The notes below the pieces were generated by a model. It searched no databases and was not told the DNA's origin. It saw only the letters and a program-made list of their open reading frames with translations. This document shows, one piece after another, positions 53,676 to 62,783 of a DNA stretch of 64,000 nt. Positions within the stretch are counted from its first letter, which is position 1. Each line of letters starts with the position of its first letter. The position numbers were made by a program, and so were the translations under genes. This DNA is from Ryuthela nishihirai. Its lineage: Eukaryota; Arthropoda; Arachnida; Araneae; Heptathelidae. The stretch covers positions 43,648,901 through 43,712,900 of the forward strand of contig JAWZYU010000034.1 of the NCBI GenBank assembly GCA_038380435.1. Reading direction: 5' to 3'.

Positions 53676-54329
53676 TATAATCACAGGACTAGCAGGTCGT
53701 ATAAAACAAGTTGCACCAGAATGTAAGTTCTCTCATCGTTGTCTCCACCCTGAAGCGCTGACAGCTACATTTCTCCCTGACGATTTGAAAAGAGTTCTGG
53801 ATGAAAGCGTTCAAATGCTTAATTTAATCAAAACCCGACCATTGAAATCTCTACTTTTTTCAATTATGTGTGAAGAAATGGGTAGCCTACATAAGAGATT
53901 GTTGCTTCACACAGAAGTACGTTGGTTGTCACGAGGAAATGTTCTTTGCCGTTTATTTGAACTCCACAATGAAGTACGCCTTTTTTTCATGGACCACGAG
54001 TTTCGACTTTCTTTGTCACTACAAGACTTAGAATGGCTTCTACGGTTAGCATATTTAGCTGATATTTTTGAAAAAATTAATATTTTGAACTTATCATTGC
54101 AAGGAGACAACGTTGATGTGCTCTATGTTGGGAAGAAAACAGAGACCACGATAAAAAAAAAAGTTTCTCTCTTGGAAAATGGAATTAAAAAGAACAGCTG
54201 TGATCATTTCAGCGACTAGATTCATTTCTTAAAGAGAATGAACAAACGATTTCAGACTCTGAAGACATCAGACGACAAATAATCGTTCATTTAAGCACTC
54301 TTAAAAACTCCTATAAGGCAGCATTTTCC

Positions 54330-55219
54330 GGGGCGGGGGTGGCTCAGTCGGTAGCGCGCCAGGCTCGTAATCTGTAGTTCCCACGTTCGAGTCCCAGCTG
54401 GGTCAGCGTTGAGATTTATCTCCGCAAAATTCCCCGCCCTGCGCACGACTAGTAGGAGACACCGATGGGCTTGGAAAGGCCGCCGTCCGTCGGATGGGAC
54501 GTTTAGCCGTGGCCCCGTGTGCGGTAGAGCCATACCCTGTGCACGTTAAAGAACACGCTGGATGGCCTTGACGGGAGGCTACCATCTGTCTCTCAACAGC
54601 TGTTCCAGTGGGTCCCCTCCCCCAACCTTCTCTGAGCCTTTGGGGTCCATGTGACCTGGCCGTTTAGCCCATGGTGTGCAAAAAAGTGCCGCTCAGAGGT
54701 AAAACAACCCAACGTTAAAGAACACGCTGGATGGCCTTGACGGGAGGCTACCATCTGTCTCCCAACAGCTGTTCCAGTGGGTCCCCTCTCCCAACCTTGT
54801 CTGAGCCTTCGGGGTCCTTGTGACCTGGCCGTTTAGCCCATGGTGTGCAAAAAAGTGCCGCTCAGAGGTAAAACAACCCAACGTTAAAGAACACGCTGGA
54901 TGGCCTTGACGGGAGGCTACCATCTGTCTCTGAACAGCTGTTCCAGTGGGTCCCCTCCCCCAACCTTCTCTGAGCCTTCGGGGTCCTTGTGACCTGGCCG
55001 TTTAGCCCATGGTGTGCAAAAAGTGCCGCTCAGAAGTAAAACAACCCAACGTTAAAGAACACGCTGGATGGCCTTGACGGGAGGCTACCATCTGTCTCTC
55101 AATAGCTGTCCCAGTTTGTTCCCTCCCCCAACCTTCTCTGAGCCTTTGGGGTCCATGTGACCTGGCCGTTTAGCCCATGGTGTGCAAAAAAGTGCCGCTC
55201 AGAGGTAAAACAACCCAAC
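54330..55219 (+). mobile_element. SINE-A with four tandem 3' modules, 12-bp TSD
   Basis: Modules start at 54543, 54712, 54881 and 55049. The TSD GCAGCATTTTCC is at 54318-54329 and 55220-55231, inside the hAT relic. Length 890 bp, the same as the copy at 52786, yet with different flanks and private variants (GGCCGTTTAGCCC). Confidence 0.95.
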
Positions 55220-55679
55220 GCAGCATTTTCCACCCCCGGATGAAACGCAAGAATGGATTCGAGACCCCTTCACATTTGATTTGGAAATATATAAGCTTCC
55301 ATTGTCCAATAAAGAAGAGATAATTGATTACTTCCAAAAAGTCATTAAATTTTGGATTGGAGTGGAGAAGATATATCTTTGTCAAGAATTGCAGTTTTAA
55401 AAAATAAATATAGGAACAGGTTGGATGTTGAAGATGACTTGCAATTCTACCTTAACAAGATAACCCCAACCATTGATGAACTGTGCAAGCGTAAACAATT
55501 GCAACCATTTCACTGATTACTCAGTAAAATGTTTATAATTTTATAAGATCTGTTAAATTGTTTACGTCATTTTTTGTGTTTATCGATATATGTAATTTAT
55601 GAATAGAAAATTTAATGTGTATATAAATATATTTTTTTATTCCCATTGTTATACTATAACTATAGTTTTATCTATCTAT

Positions 55680-56230
55680 ACAAGGGGTGCGCCAGTTGTA
55701 TACACGTTTCCATGGGGTACAGTCGCTCAAAAAAATATCCGAACACTATGGTTGATTACAGAATTCAGAAAAAATATCTGGTCACGTGTCACGTGACACG
55801 AAGGTTGCCAGATCACTAATTTCTAAAAAAATTGTTGCCAATATTTTTCTGAAATCTGTAATCAACCATAGTGTTCGGATATTTGTTTGAGTGACTGTAC
55901 ACCTCGTGTGTCCAATGGAGGCTCCGTAATTGCTGAGAGGTACAGAGAGCAATCTTTAAATCCTGAGACTTTTTACGAGAGTATTGTTGGAGCGGATTTC
56001 CTGTTTATGGAAGACCTGATGAAGGAGTACTTTAGAAACGGAAGATATCCAACGAATGACCTGGCTAGCAAGGTTGCTTGACGTAAATCACATCGAACAT
56101 GTATGGGATGCTTTAGGGATACAAATTGCAAACCTACAGCCACCTGCTCGATTGCTCCATGAGGTAAAGTTATCTCTTGTGGAAGGATATGATTAGTTGC
56201 CTCAGGCCCTTGTAAACAACTCTATATTTT
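55680..56230 (+). pseudogene. Tc1-like transposase relic carrying a MITE
   Basis: After the MITE at 55720-55897 the + strand reads GSVIAERYREQSLNPETF and VGADFLFMED (55910-56010), then in another frame HIEHVWDALGIQIANLQPP (56088-56145), and VKLSLVEGYD near 56170. These are the second catalytic region and the third (IEHVWDALG) of Tc1 transposases, frameshifted. A SINE-A follows at 56235. Confidence 0.75.
55720..55897. mobile_element. 178-bp TA-flanked MITE
   Basis: The ends CAGTCGCTCAAAAAAATATC and the matching inverse at 55850-55897 extend for about 50 bp as an imperfect inverted repeat, with TA at 55718-55719 and 55898-55899. The centre holds GTCACGTGTCACGTGACAC. It is inserted in a Tc1 relic. 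Confidence 0.85.
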
Positions 56231-56234
56231 GTGG

Positions 56235-56734
56235 AGCAGGGGTGGCTCAGTCGGTAGCGCGCCAGGCTCGTAATCGGTAGTTCTGAGGTTCGAGTTCCAG
56301 CTGGGTCAGGGTTGAGATTTATCTCCGCAAAATTATGGTCAGTAGGGGACACCGATGGGCTTGGATAAGACCGTCGTCCGTCGGATGGATATTTACCCTG
56401 TGCACGTTAAAGAACACGCTGGATGGCCTTGACCGAAGGCTACCATCTGTCTCCCAACAGCTGTTCCAGTGGGTACCCTCCCGGAACCTTCTCTGAGCCT
56501 TCGGAGTCCATGTGACCTGGCCATTTAGCCCATGGTGTGCAAAAAAGTGCCGCTCAGATGTAAAACAACCCAACGTTAAAGAACACGCTGGATGGCCTTG
56601 ACCGAAGGCTGCCATCTGTCTCCCAACAGCTGTTCCAGTGGGTACCCTCCCTGAGCCTTCGGAGTTCCTGTGACTTGGCCATTTAGCCCATTGTTTCCAA
56701 AAAAAAGTGCCGCTCAGAGGTAAAACAACCCAAC
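56235..56734 (+). mobile_element. SINE-A with two modules
   Basis: Head at 56235, modules at about 56405 and 56573. The body is shortened (no GCCCTGCCCACGG). The shared GACCGAAGGCT variant is in both modules. No clear TSD. Confidence 0.88.
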
Positions 56735-57058
56735 CAGCCTATCAAGTGGAGTTCCTGCTCTTGAAAGTACGGTAGACATCACCTGCCTCTCATATGAAGG
56801 GATCACGGCCTGTTTTATGATACGGAAGCCCAGGACCAAAGTTAGGGTCTGCGGAGATTTTGCCTACAAATAGCTATTCCTACTTAATATTTTTATGAAA
56901 TTTACGATGCCAATATTGTCCTATGCAGAAAAATTATAAGCTCATGGGCTTATGCATCAAATATGTCCTGAGTGCGTGAATTGTATGATTATGACAATAA
57001 CAATGAGAGGACGAATATAATTCAGTATTCAGATGTCGTGTGGTGTTTGATTTCTGAG

Positions 57059-57481
57059 TTGGGTTGGGTTGTTTTACTTCTGAGCGGCACTTTTTTGCAC
57101 ACCATGGGCTAAATGGCCAGGTCACAAGGACCCAGAGACTCGGAGAAGGTTGGGGAAGGGGACCCACTGGAACAGCTATTGGGAGACAGATGGTAGCCTC
57201 CCGTCAAGGCCATCCAGCGTGTTCTTTAACGTTGGGTTGTTTTACCTCTGAGCTGCACTTTTTTGCATACCATGGGCTAAATGGTCAAGTCACATGGAAT
57301 CCGATGGCTCAGAGAACGTTGGAGGAGGGGACCCACTGGAACAGCTGTTGGGAGACAGATGGTATCCTCCCTTCAAGGCCATCCAGCGTGTTCTTTAACG
57401 TGCACAGGATATGGCTCTCCCGCACACGGGGCCACGTCTTAACGTCCCATCCGACGGACGGCGGCCTTTTCAAGCCCATCG
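57059..57481 (-). mobile_element. SINE-A with two modules, 5'-truncated
   Basis: Reverse orientation. The junction TTTAACGTTGGGTTG is at about 57227. The element stops in the body (CAAGCCCATCGG), so the tRNA head is missing. Confidence 0.88.
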
Positions 57482-57489
57482 GGAATACT

Positions 57490-57807
57490 AAGATGACAAG
57501 TGCTATTTTTGCATCGAAAAATTACAGTATATTCATCCGATATTAAGACAGGTTCTATTTGTGGATAAGAAACTGCAATATAACCATTCAATATTAAAAT
57601 GTCAAGTGCTATTTTTCTATAAGAAGACTGCAACATAATTATAATTCAACATTAAATATTTGTATTCCAAAAAACTGCAGTGTAATCATTCAATATCAAG
57701 ATTAAGTGCTATTTGCTTATTAGAAAACTTCAGTATAACCATTCAATATTAAGATATTAAATGCTGATTTGTATTAAAGAACTGCAAAAGATCCATTTAA
57801 TATAAAG
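57490..57807. repeat. AT-rich degenerate tandem repeat
   Basis: Units of roughly 55-65 bp with ACTGCAATATAACCATTCAA, TATTAAGAT and AAGTGCTATTT. It resumes beyond the SINE-B, to about 58280, with weaker copies. Confidence 0.65.
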
Positions 57808-57822
57808 TTATCAAGTATCGTA

Positions 57823-58038
57823 AAAGCCGTCCCATGGCCGAGTGGTTAGCGCGCTTGGCTACTGACCTAAGGGACCTGGGTTCGAGCGCCGGGTAAGGCA
57901 TGGATGTATGTGTCGTTTTTCTGCTGAGGTCCTGCCATCCTCTCAGATCTTCTACTGTGGCATATAAACTGACAGGCTCCTGTCAGACCTCTGTGGCAAG
58001 CAGCTGCTTGAGGGGATATTTATTTTTATTTTTTTATT
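57823..58038 (+). mobile_element. SINE-B, full length, 15-bp TSD
   Basis: TSD TTATCAAGTATCGTA at 57808-57822 and 58039-58053. It is inserted in an AT-rich tandem array. Confidence 0.95.
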
Positions 58039-58053
58039 TTATCAAGTATCGTA

Positions 58054-58299
58054 GTTATTTTAGAGAACTATGCAAAACTATCAAACCATTCAAAGACTTA
58101 AGACATCTAATCCCAAATTATTGTCAATGATTCTGATATCACTAAACCAAGAAACATGTAATTTGGAAGGTATTCAATACCTATAAAAGTATGCATTGAC
58201 CGTTCAGATACCATAAAGTGTCAGGTAACACAGTACAAAAGATCCATTCAAAATTCAAAAGCCATGTCTGGCGCTATCATAAAAACCACAAAATACTGA
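58054..58299. repeat. Continuation of the AT-rich degenerate array
   Basis: Traces such as AACTATGCAAAACTATCAAA, ACCATAAAGTGTCAGG and AAAAGATCCATTCAAAATTC. No coding content. Confidence 0.4.
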
Positions 58300-59153
58300 A
58301 ATATAAATAAATAAATACCCCCTCAAGCAGCTGCTTGCCACAGAGGTCTGACAGGAGCCTGACAGTTTATATGCCATAGTAGAAGGTCTGAGAGGATGGC
58401 AGGACCTCAGGAACGTGTACAGCAACTGTACACGCTCCAGTTACCGTTCACAGCAAACTGGAGCGTGTGCAGTAACTGCACACGCTCCAGTTTGCTGTGA
58501 ACGGTAACTGCACACGCTCAGTATTTCTGTGAGTGGGCCCACACGATCCAGGTCTTTGTGAGCTCACACGATCCAATGTAAATAAAATAAAAATAAATCC
58601 CCCCTCAAGCAGCTGCTTGCCACAGAGGTCTGACAGGAGCCTGACAGTTTATATACCATAGTAGAAGGTCTGAGAGGATGGCAGGACCTCAGGAACGTGT
58701 ACAGCAACTGTACACGCTCCAGTTACCGTTCACAGCAAACTGGAGCGTGTGCAGTTACTGCACACGCTGTGAACGATAACTGCACACGCTCAGTATTTCT
58801 GTGAGTCTGCCCACACGATCTAGGTCTTTGTGAGCTCACACGATCCAATGTAAGTAAATAAAAATAAATCCACCCTCAAGCAGCTGCTTGCCACAGAGGT
58901 CTGACAGGAGCCTGACAGTTTATATGCCATAGTAGAAGGTCTGAGAGGATGGCAGGACCTCAGGAACGTGTACAGCAACTGTACACGCTCCAGTTACCGT
59001 TCACAGCAAAGTGGACCGTGTGCAGTTACTGCACACGCTCCAGTTTGCTGTGAACGGTAACTGCACACGCTCAATATTTCCGTGAGTGAGCCCACACGAT
59101 CTAGGTCTTTGTGAGCTCACACGATCCAATGTAAATAAAATAAAAATAAATCC
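58300..59153. repeat. Three tandem 271-282-bp units: SINE-B 3' half plus long palindrome
   Basis: Units begin at about 58319, 58601 and 58872 (CCCTCAAGCAGCTGCTTGCC). Each has the reverse SINE-B 3' half up to GGCAGGACCTCAG, then GAACGTGTACAGCAACTGTA, then a large palindrome and a linker ending CACACGATCCAATGTAAAT. The second unit lacks about 11 bp of one palindrome arm. Confidence 0.93.
58438..58510. repeat. 73-bp perfect palindrome (36-bp arms, 1-nt centre)
   Basis: The left arm starts CAGTTACCGTTCACAGCAAA; the right arm ends with its exact complement GTGAACGGTAACTG; the centre is A at 58474. A smaller palindrome, GTGTACAGCAACTGTACAC, lies just before it (58414-58432). Confidence 0.95.
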
Positions 59154-59320
59154 CCCCTCAAGCAGCTGCTTGCCACAGAGGTCTGACAGGAGCCTGACAG
59201 TTTATATGCCATAGTAGAATATCTGAGAGGATGGCAGAACCTCAGCAGAAAGACGACACGAACATCCATGCCTTTCCCGGGGCTCGAACCCAGGTCACTT
59301 AGATCAGTAGTCCACGACCA
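59144..59320 (-). mobile_element. SINE-B, end copy of the palindrome array
   Basis: CCCCCTCAAGCAGCTGCTTG to CTTAGATCAGTAGTCCACGA. Unlike the three preceding copies it extends into the tRNA head. Confidence 0.85.
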
Positions 59321-59504
59321 AACCTATCATTCCATACCCAAAGTCACCCACATATTTTTCACGGGATTCGAACTCGAATCTGTTGAAACGCAGTCGATAC
59401 CCACCAGTATCACTCAAATCGTTGCGACAACACAAAACTGATTGGTTTAAAGAATCCAAATTTTCGCAGACGCTCCATTTAGAAAAGCCCCGAAACTAAG
59501 TCAC

Positions 59505-59675
59505 TGTACCTGTTTCTAGTTTGCCACGCCGAGCACACTTGACCTTGAAGTTGCCAGTTCCCAAAGCCTCGGGCGTCACGTGCAGAAGAACCGTGTATCC
59601 GCGAAGTGCGGCCTCCTTCCTCCTACCACCAACTTTCACTCTGCAGAAGGAGCTTGTGATGGCGGGACCCATCTT
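59505..59675 (-). other. Unassigned GC-rich short open frame, possible 5' exon
   Basis: From an ATG at 59672-59670 the - strand reads MGPAITSSFCRVKVGGRRK, then YTVLLHVTPEALGTG and KVKCARRGKLETG, then TVT and a stop. A possible donor (CAG|GTACAG) lies after LETG. It is one of the few unique GC-rich stretches upstream of the VWC start-codon exon, so it may be the missing 5' exon region of that gene. Splicing would not join its frame to the VWC frame. Confidence 0.25.
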
Positions 59676-59936
59676 CTTCCAGTTTTATACGGGTGCATAA
59701 CACCAGAACCAGTTCGCCTGGGGCCTGCACATTGGTCGGAAGGTTAAGACGAAACGGTAGTGCTACTTTCATTCTCACTGGTGAACTGGAAAACAGCCTT
59801 CAGAAGAACCTCACATGGGGGGGAAATCCCTACACTACCCCTCCTATCCTGAACGATTTACCTATTCCTTTTTTTTTATTTTCTGTCGCATCTCCTCCCC
59901 CTTTCAGTCTGTGGCATTATTCCCGAAATTTTTTTT

Positions 59937-60268
59937 GGGGACGGGGGTGGCTCAGTCGGTAGCGCGCCAGGCTCGTAATCTTTAGTTCCCAGGTTCGAGT
60001 CCCAGCTGGGTCAGCGTTGAGATTTATCTCCGCAAAAATTCCCTGCCCTGCCCACGGTCAGTAGGGGACACCGATGGGCTTGGAAAGGCCGCCGTCCGTC
60101 GGATGGGACGTTAAGCCGTGGCTCCGTGTGCGGGAGAGCCATACCCTGTGCACGTTAAAGAACACGCTGGATGGCCTTGACGGGAGGCTACCATCTGTCT
60201 CCCAACAGCTGTTCCAGTGGGTCCCCTCCCCCAACCTTCTCTGAGCCTTCGGGGTCCATGTGACCTGA
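59937..60268 (+). mobile_element. SINE-A lacking its 3' end
   Basis: The head and body are complete and the module stops at GTCCATGTGACCTG. The MITE half copy begins nearby. Confidence 0.9.
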
Positions 60269-60288
60269 ACAGATCACATGGACCCCAA

Positions 60289-60380
60289 AGATAACTAATT
60301 TCTAAAAAAAAATCGTTGTCGGATATTTTTTCGGAATTCTGCAATCAACCATAATATTCGGATACTTTTTTGAGCGACTG
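60289..60380. mobile_element. Half copy of the 178-bp MITE family
   Basis: From AACTAATTTCTAAAA through AATCAACCATAATATTCGGA to TTTTTTGAGCGACTG, followed by TA. It matches the right half of the MITE at 55720-55897. The left half is missing; a truncated SINE-A abuts it. Confidence 0.7.
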
Positions 60381-60692
60381 TACCAACCAAGTACCAACGG
60401 TCTTGGGTCCCATCCAATGGACGTCAGTATCCCTTCAAATATAGAGTGACGAAAATAGGTCTGACGGGTGGGACTTCAATTCTTTTGAATCTTTCTACTC
60501 ATGGACAAATTTTTCGGTTTTAATTATCTTGGGAGTTGTGCGAGAGATTCTTGGAAGTGTGTCATCAGATAAACGGAAGGATAAACATTGCTGCAAGAAC
60601 GTTTTTTGAATCTTCGGAGATTGTGCAAAAAGTGGCGGGTGTACTTCAAGACAACTTCGGCTCTTTACTAAAATCAGTTTTCTCGAACATGT

Positions 60693-60818
60693 TCGGTAGC
60701 GTGCCAGCCTCGTAATCTGCAGTTCCCAGTTTCGAGTCCATACTGAGCCAGCGTTGAGATTTATCTCCGCAAAACTCCCCGCCCTGCCCTAAATTAGTAG
60801 GGCGACACCGATGGGCTT
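60693..60818 (+). mobile_element. Head part of the SINE-A continued at 60970
   Basis: GTTCGGTAGCGTGCCAGCCT through ACACCGATGGGCTT. The element resumes at 60970 with CGATGGGCTTGG after a nested copy. Confidence 0.85.
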
Positions 60819-60969
60819 TGGGGCGGGGGTGGCTCAGTCGGTAGCGCGCCAGGCTCGTAATCTGTAGTCCCCTCCCCCAACCTTCTCTGAGCCTTCGGGG
60901 TCCATGTGACCTGACCATTTAGCCCATGGTGTGCAAAAAAGTGCCGCTCAGAGGTAAAACAACCCAACC
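60819..60969 (+). mobile_element. Internally deleted SINE-A nested in another SINE-A
   Basis: The head (GGGGCGGGGGTGGCTCAGTC) runs directly into the last part of the module (CCCCTCCCCCAACCTTCTC). The TSD CGATGGGCTT lies at 60809-60818 and 60970-60979. Confidence 0.85.
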
Positions 60970-61856
60970 CGATGGGCTTGGAAAGGCCGCCGTCCGTCGG
61001 ATGGGACGTAAAACTGTGATCTCGTGTGGGGGAGAGAGCTATACCCTGTTCACGTTAAAGAGCACGCTAGATGGCTTTGACGGGAGGCTACCATCTGTCC
61101 TCCAACAGCCATTCCAGTGGGTCCCCTTCTCTGAACCTTCCGGGTCCTTGTGACCTGGCCATTTAGCCCATGGTGTGCAAAAAAGTGCCTCTCAGAGGTA
61201 AAACAACCCAACGTTAAAGAGCACGCTGGATGGCTTTGACGGGAGGCTACCATCTGTCCTCCAACAGCCATTCCAGTGCGTCCCCTTCTCTGAACCTTCC
61301 GGGTCCTTGTGACCTGGCCATTTAGCCCATGGTGTGCAAAAAAGTGCCTCTCAGAGATAAAACAACCCAACGTTAAAGAGCACGCTGGATGGCTTTGACG
61401 GGAGGCTACCATCTGTCCTCCAACAGCCATTCCAGTGCGTCCCCTTCTCTGAACCTTTTGGGTCTTTGTGACCTGGCCATTTAGCCCATGGTGTGCAAAA
61501 AAGTGCCTCTCAGAGGTAAAACAACCCAACGTTAAAGAGCACGCTGGATGGCTTTGACGGGAGGCTACCATCTGTCCTCCAACAGCCATTCCAGTGCGTC
61601 CCCTTCTCTGAACCTTCGGGGTCCTTGTGACCTGGCCATTTAGCCCATGGTGTGCAAAAAAGTGCCTCTCAGAGGTAAAACAACCCAACGTTAAAGAGCA
61701 CTCTGGATGCCTTGACGGGAGACTACCATCTGTCTCCCAACAGCTGTTCCAGTGGGTCCCCTCCCCCAACCTTCTCTGAGCCTTCGGGTTCCATGTGACC
61801 TGGCCATTTAGCCCATGGTGCACAAAAAAAGTACCGCTCAGAGGTAAACAACACAG
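60970..61856 (+). mobile_element. SINE-A with about five modules, shortened 159-bp unit
   Basis: Modules start at 61052, 61211, 61370, 61529 and 61688, spaced 159 bp. The first four share GAGCACGCT...GGCTTTGACG and CAGCCATTCCAGTG; the last is closer to the common type. Its head is the piece at 60693-60818, separated by another SINE-A insertion. Confidence 0.92.
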
Positions 61857-62783
61857 CTGAAAGCCTTCTGGGCCCCCCGTAAGCAGAGTGCTAAGGGCCC
61901 CTGAAACCTTAAACGACCCTGATTCCAAAGAAAAAAAATTGGATGAATATTCAGAATGTTTTCAGCGATTGAAAGATAGATTTAGATTGTAAGGGCCCCA
62001 TGTTGATTATTTTGAATAATATTCATAATAAATATTCTTTCGGGTCATTTTTTTTCACTATTTCTCTCTGTCTTGTATGTAATCCTCAAGCAGCCATGGG
62101 CTACGGACATCCAACCACACTGTACAATTTCGTCTTTGAAATCCATCTGTCCTTTGCTGCAATTGTCTACTGTGGGCCAAACCCAACAAGGTCCTGTTTG
62201 ACATTGTCTGCCAACCACATCAAGCATTCCAAGGGAATAAAACAAAAGAATAAAATTTTTGTTTTTGACTGTCCCCCTCCCCCCCCCCCCCCCCCACACA
62301 AACATTTTCCAAATCTCCCTTTCCTTTTTCTTGACAAGAACTGGTTTCGTTTCCCGTCCTGAGTAATGCACGAGATCCGTTGAGTAATGTCCCCGAGAGG
62401 CGCGCGATGCCTCGTAAACGTTCGTCTATAAGATCAAAATTCTATTCGAAGTGCTTCATTCTTCGGCCGAATGAGCGACTGCGTGGCCCCCTCTTACATC
62501 TTTACGATCTGATCTGTACCCCGCAACCCTTTCCAGTTGCTGCAGACAGAGAAAGGGGGCGTTGTGTAGGGGGGGGGGGGGAGGATGAAAGGAGATAGCG
62601 GGGGATATTGACCGAGTTTTTTGCAGGGTCACTTACCCACCATCCTGCTTTCGGGTGAGAGGGATCGGAACTTAGCCTTGAGTTTCGTCGGTTAAAAAAA
62701 CGTTCTGGGAAAGCTCTTTGGAAAAATTCAACTGGAAAATTGTTTTTATGTGAAGTTTTGCGTGGCAGGATCTGTGTTTCTAT
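61857..62783. other. Unrecognised DNA with G/C homopolymer runs
   Basis: It contains a C-rich run at about 62273-62296 and a G run of about 13 at 62568-62581. No gene found. Confidence 0.55.

Larger units (their letters stand above)
51853..55515 (+). pseudogene. hAT-superfamily transposase relic (ZBED5-like), interrupted by three SINE-A copies
   Basis: The left end TAGGGGTTCTCAACGTGGG near 51855 resembles hAT termini. Coding pieces on + are 52588-52785 (LLTGEDIFNMIDSFFAENNL, SVCTDGAKAMS), 53690-54219 (GLAGRIKQVAPECKFSHRCL, LLHTEVRWLSRGNVLCRLFE) and, after a stop, SDSEDIRRQIIVHLSTLKNS to 54317. From 55232 come DETQEWIRDPFTFD and KNKYRNRLDVEDDLQFYL, with the end at 55515. TEVRWLSRG and the CTDGA box are typical of ZBED5/SCAND3-type hAT proteins. 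SINE-A copies sit at 52106-52493, 52786-53675 and 54330-55219. Frameshifts and stops make it dead; the right terminus was not found. Confidence 0.85.

Noticed and set aside
57830..57900. SINE-B head as a tRNA-Ser or tRNA-Leu gene
   Set aside because: It looks tRNA-like but is repeated many times with a constant SINE-B body, and the anticodon loop is irregular.
61050..61928. 292-codon - strand open frame with internal repeats
   Set aside because: It is the antisense of the SINE-A module array; the 159-bp unit is a multiple of three, so the frame repeats without stops.
62000..62371. Overlapping 108- and 120-codon frames with a proline or glycine run
   Set aside because: Created by a poly-C run; no domain, splice context or conservation signal.
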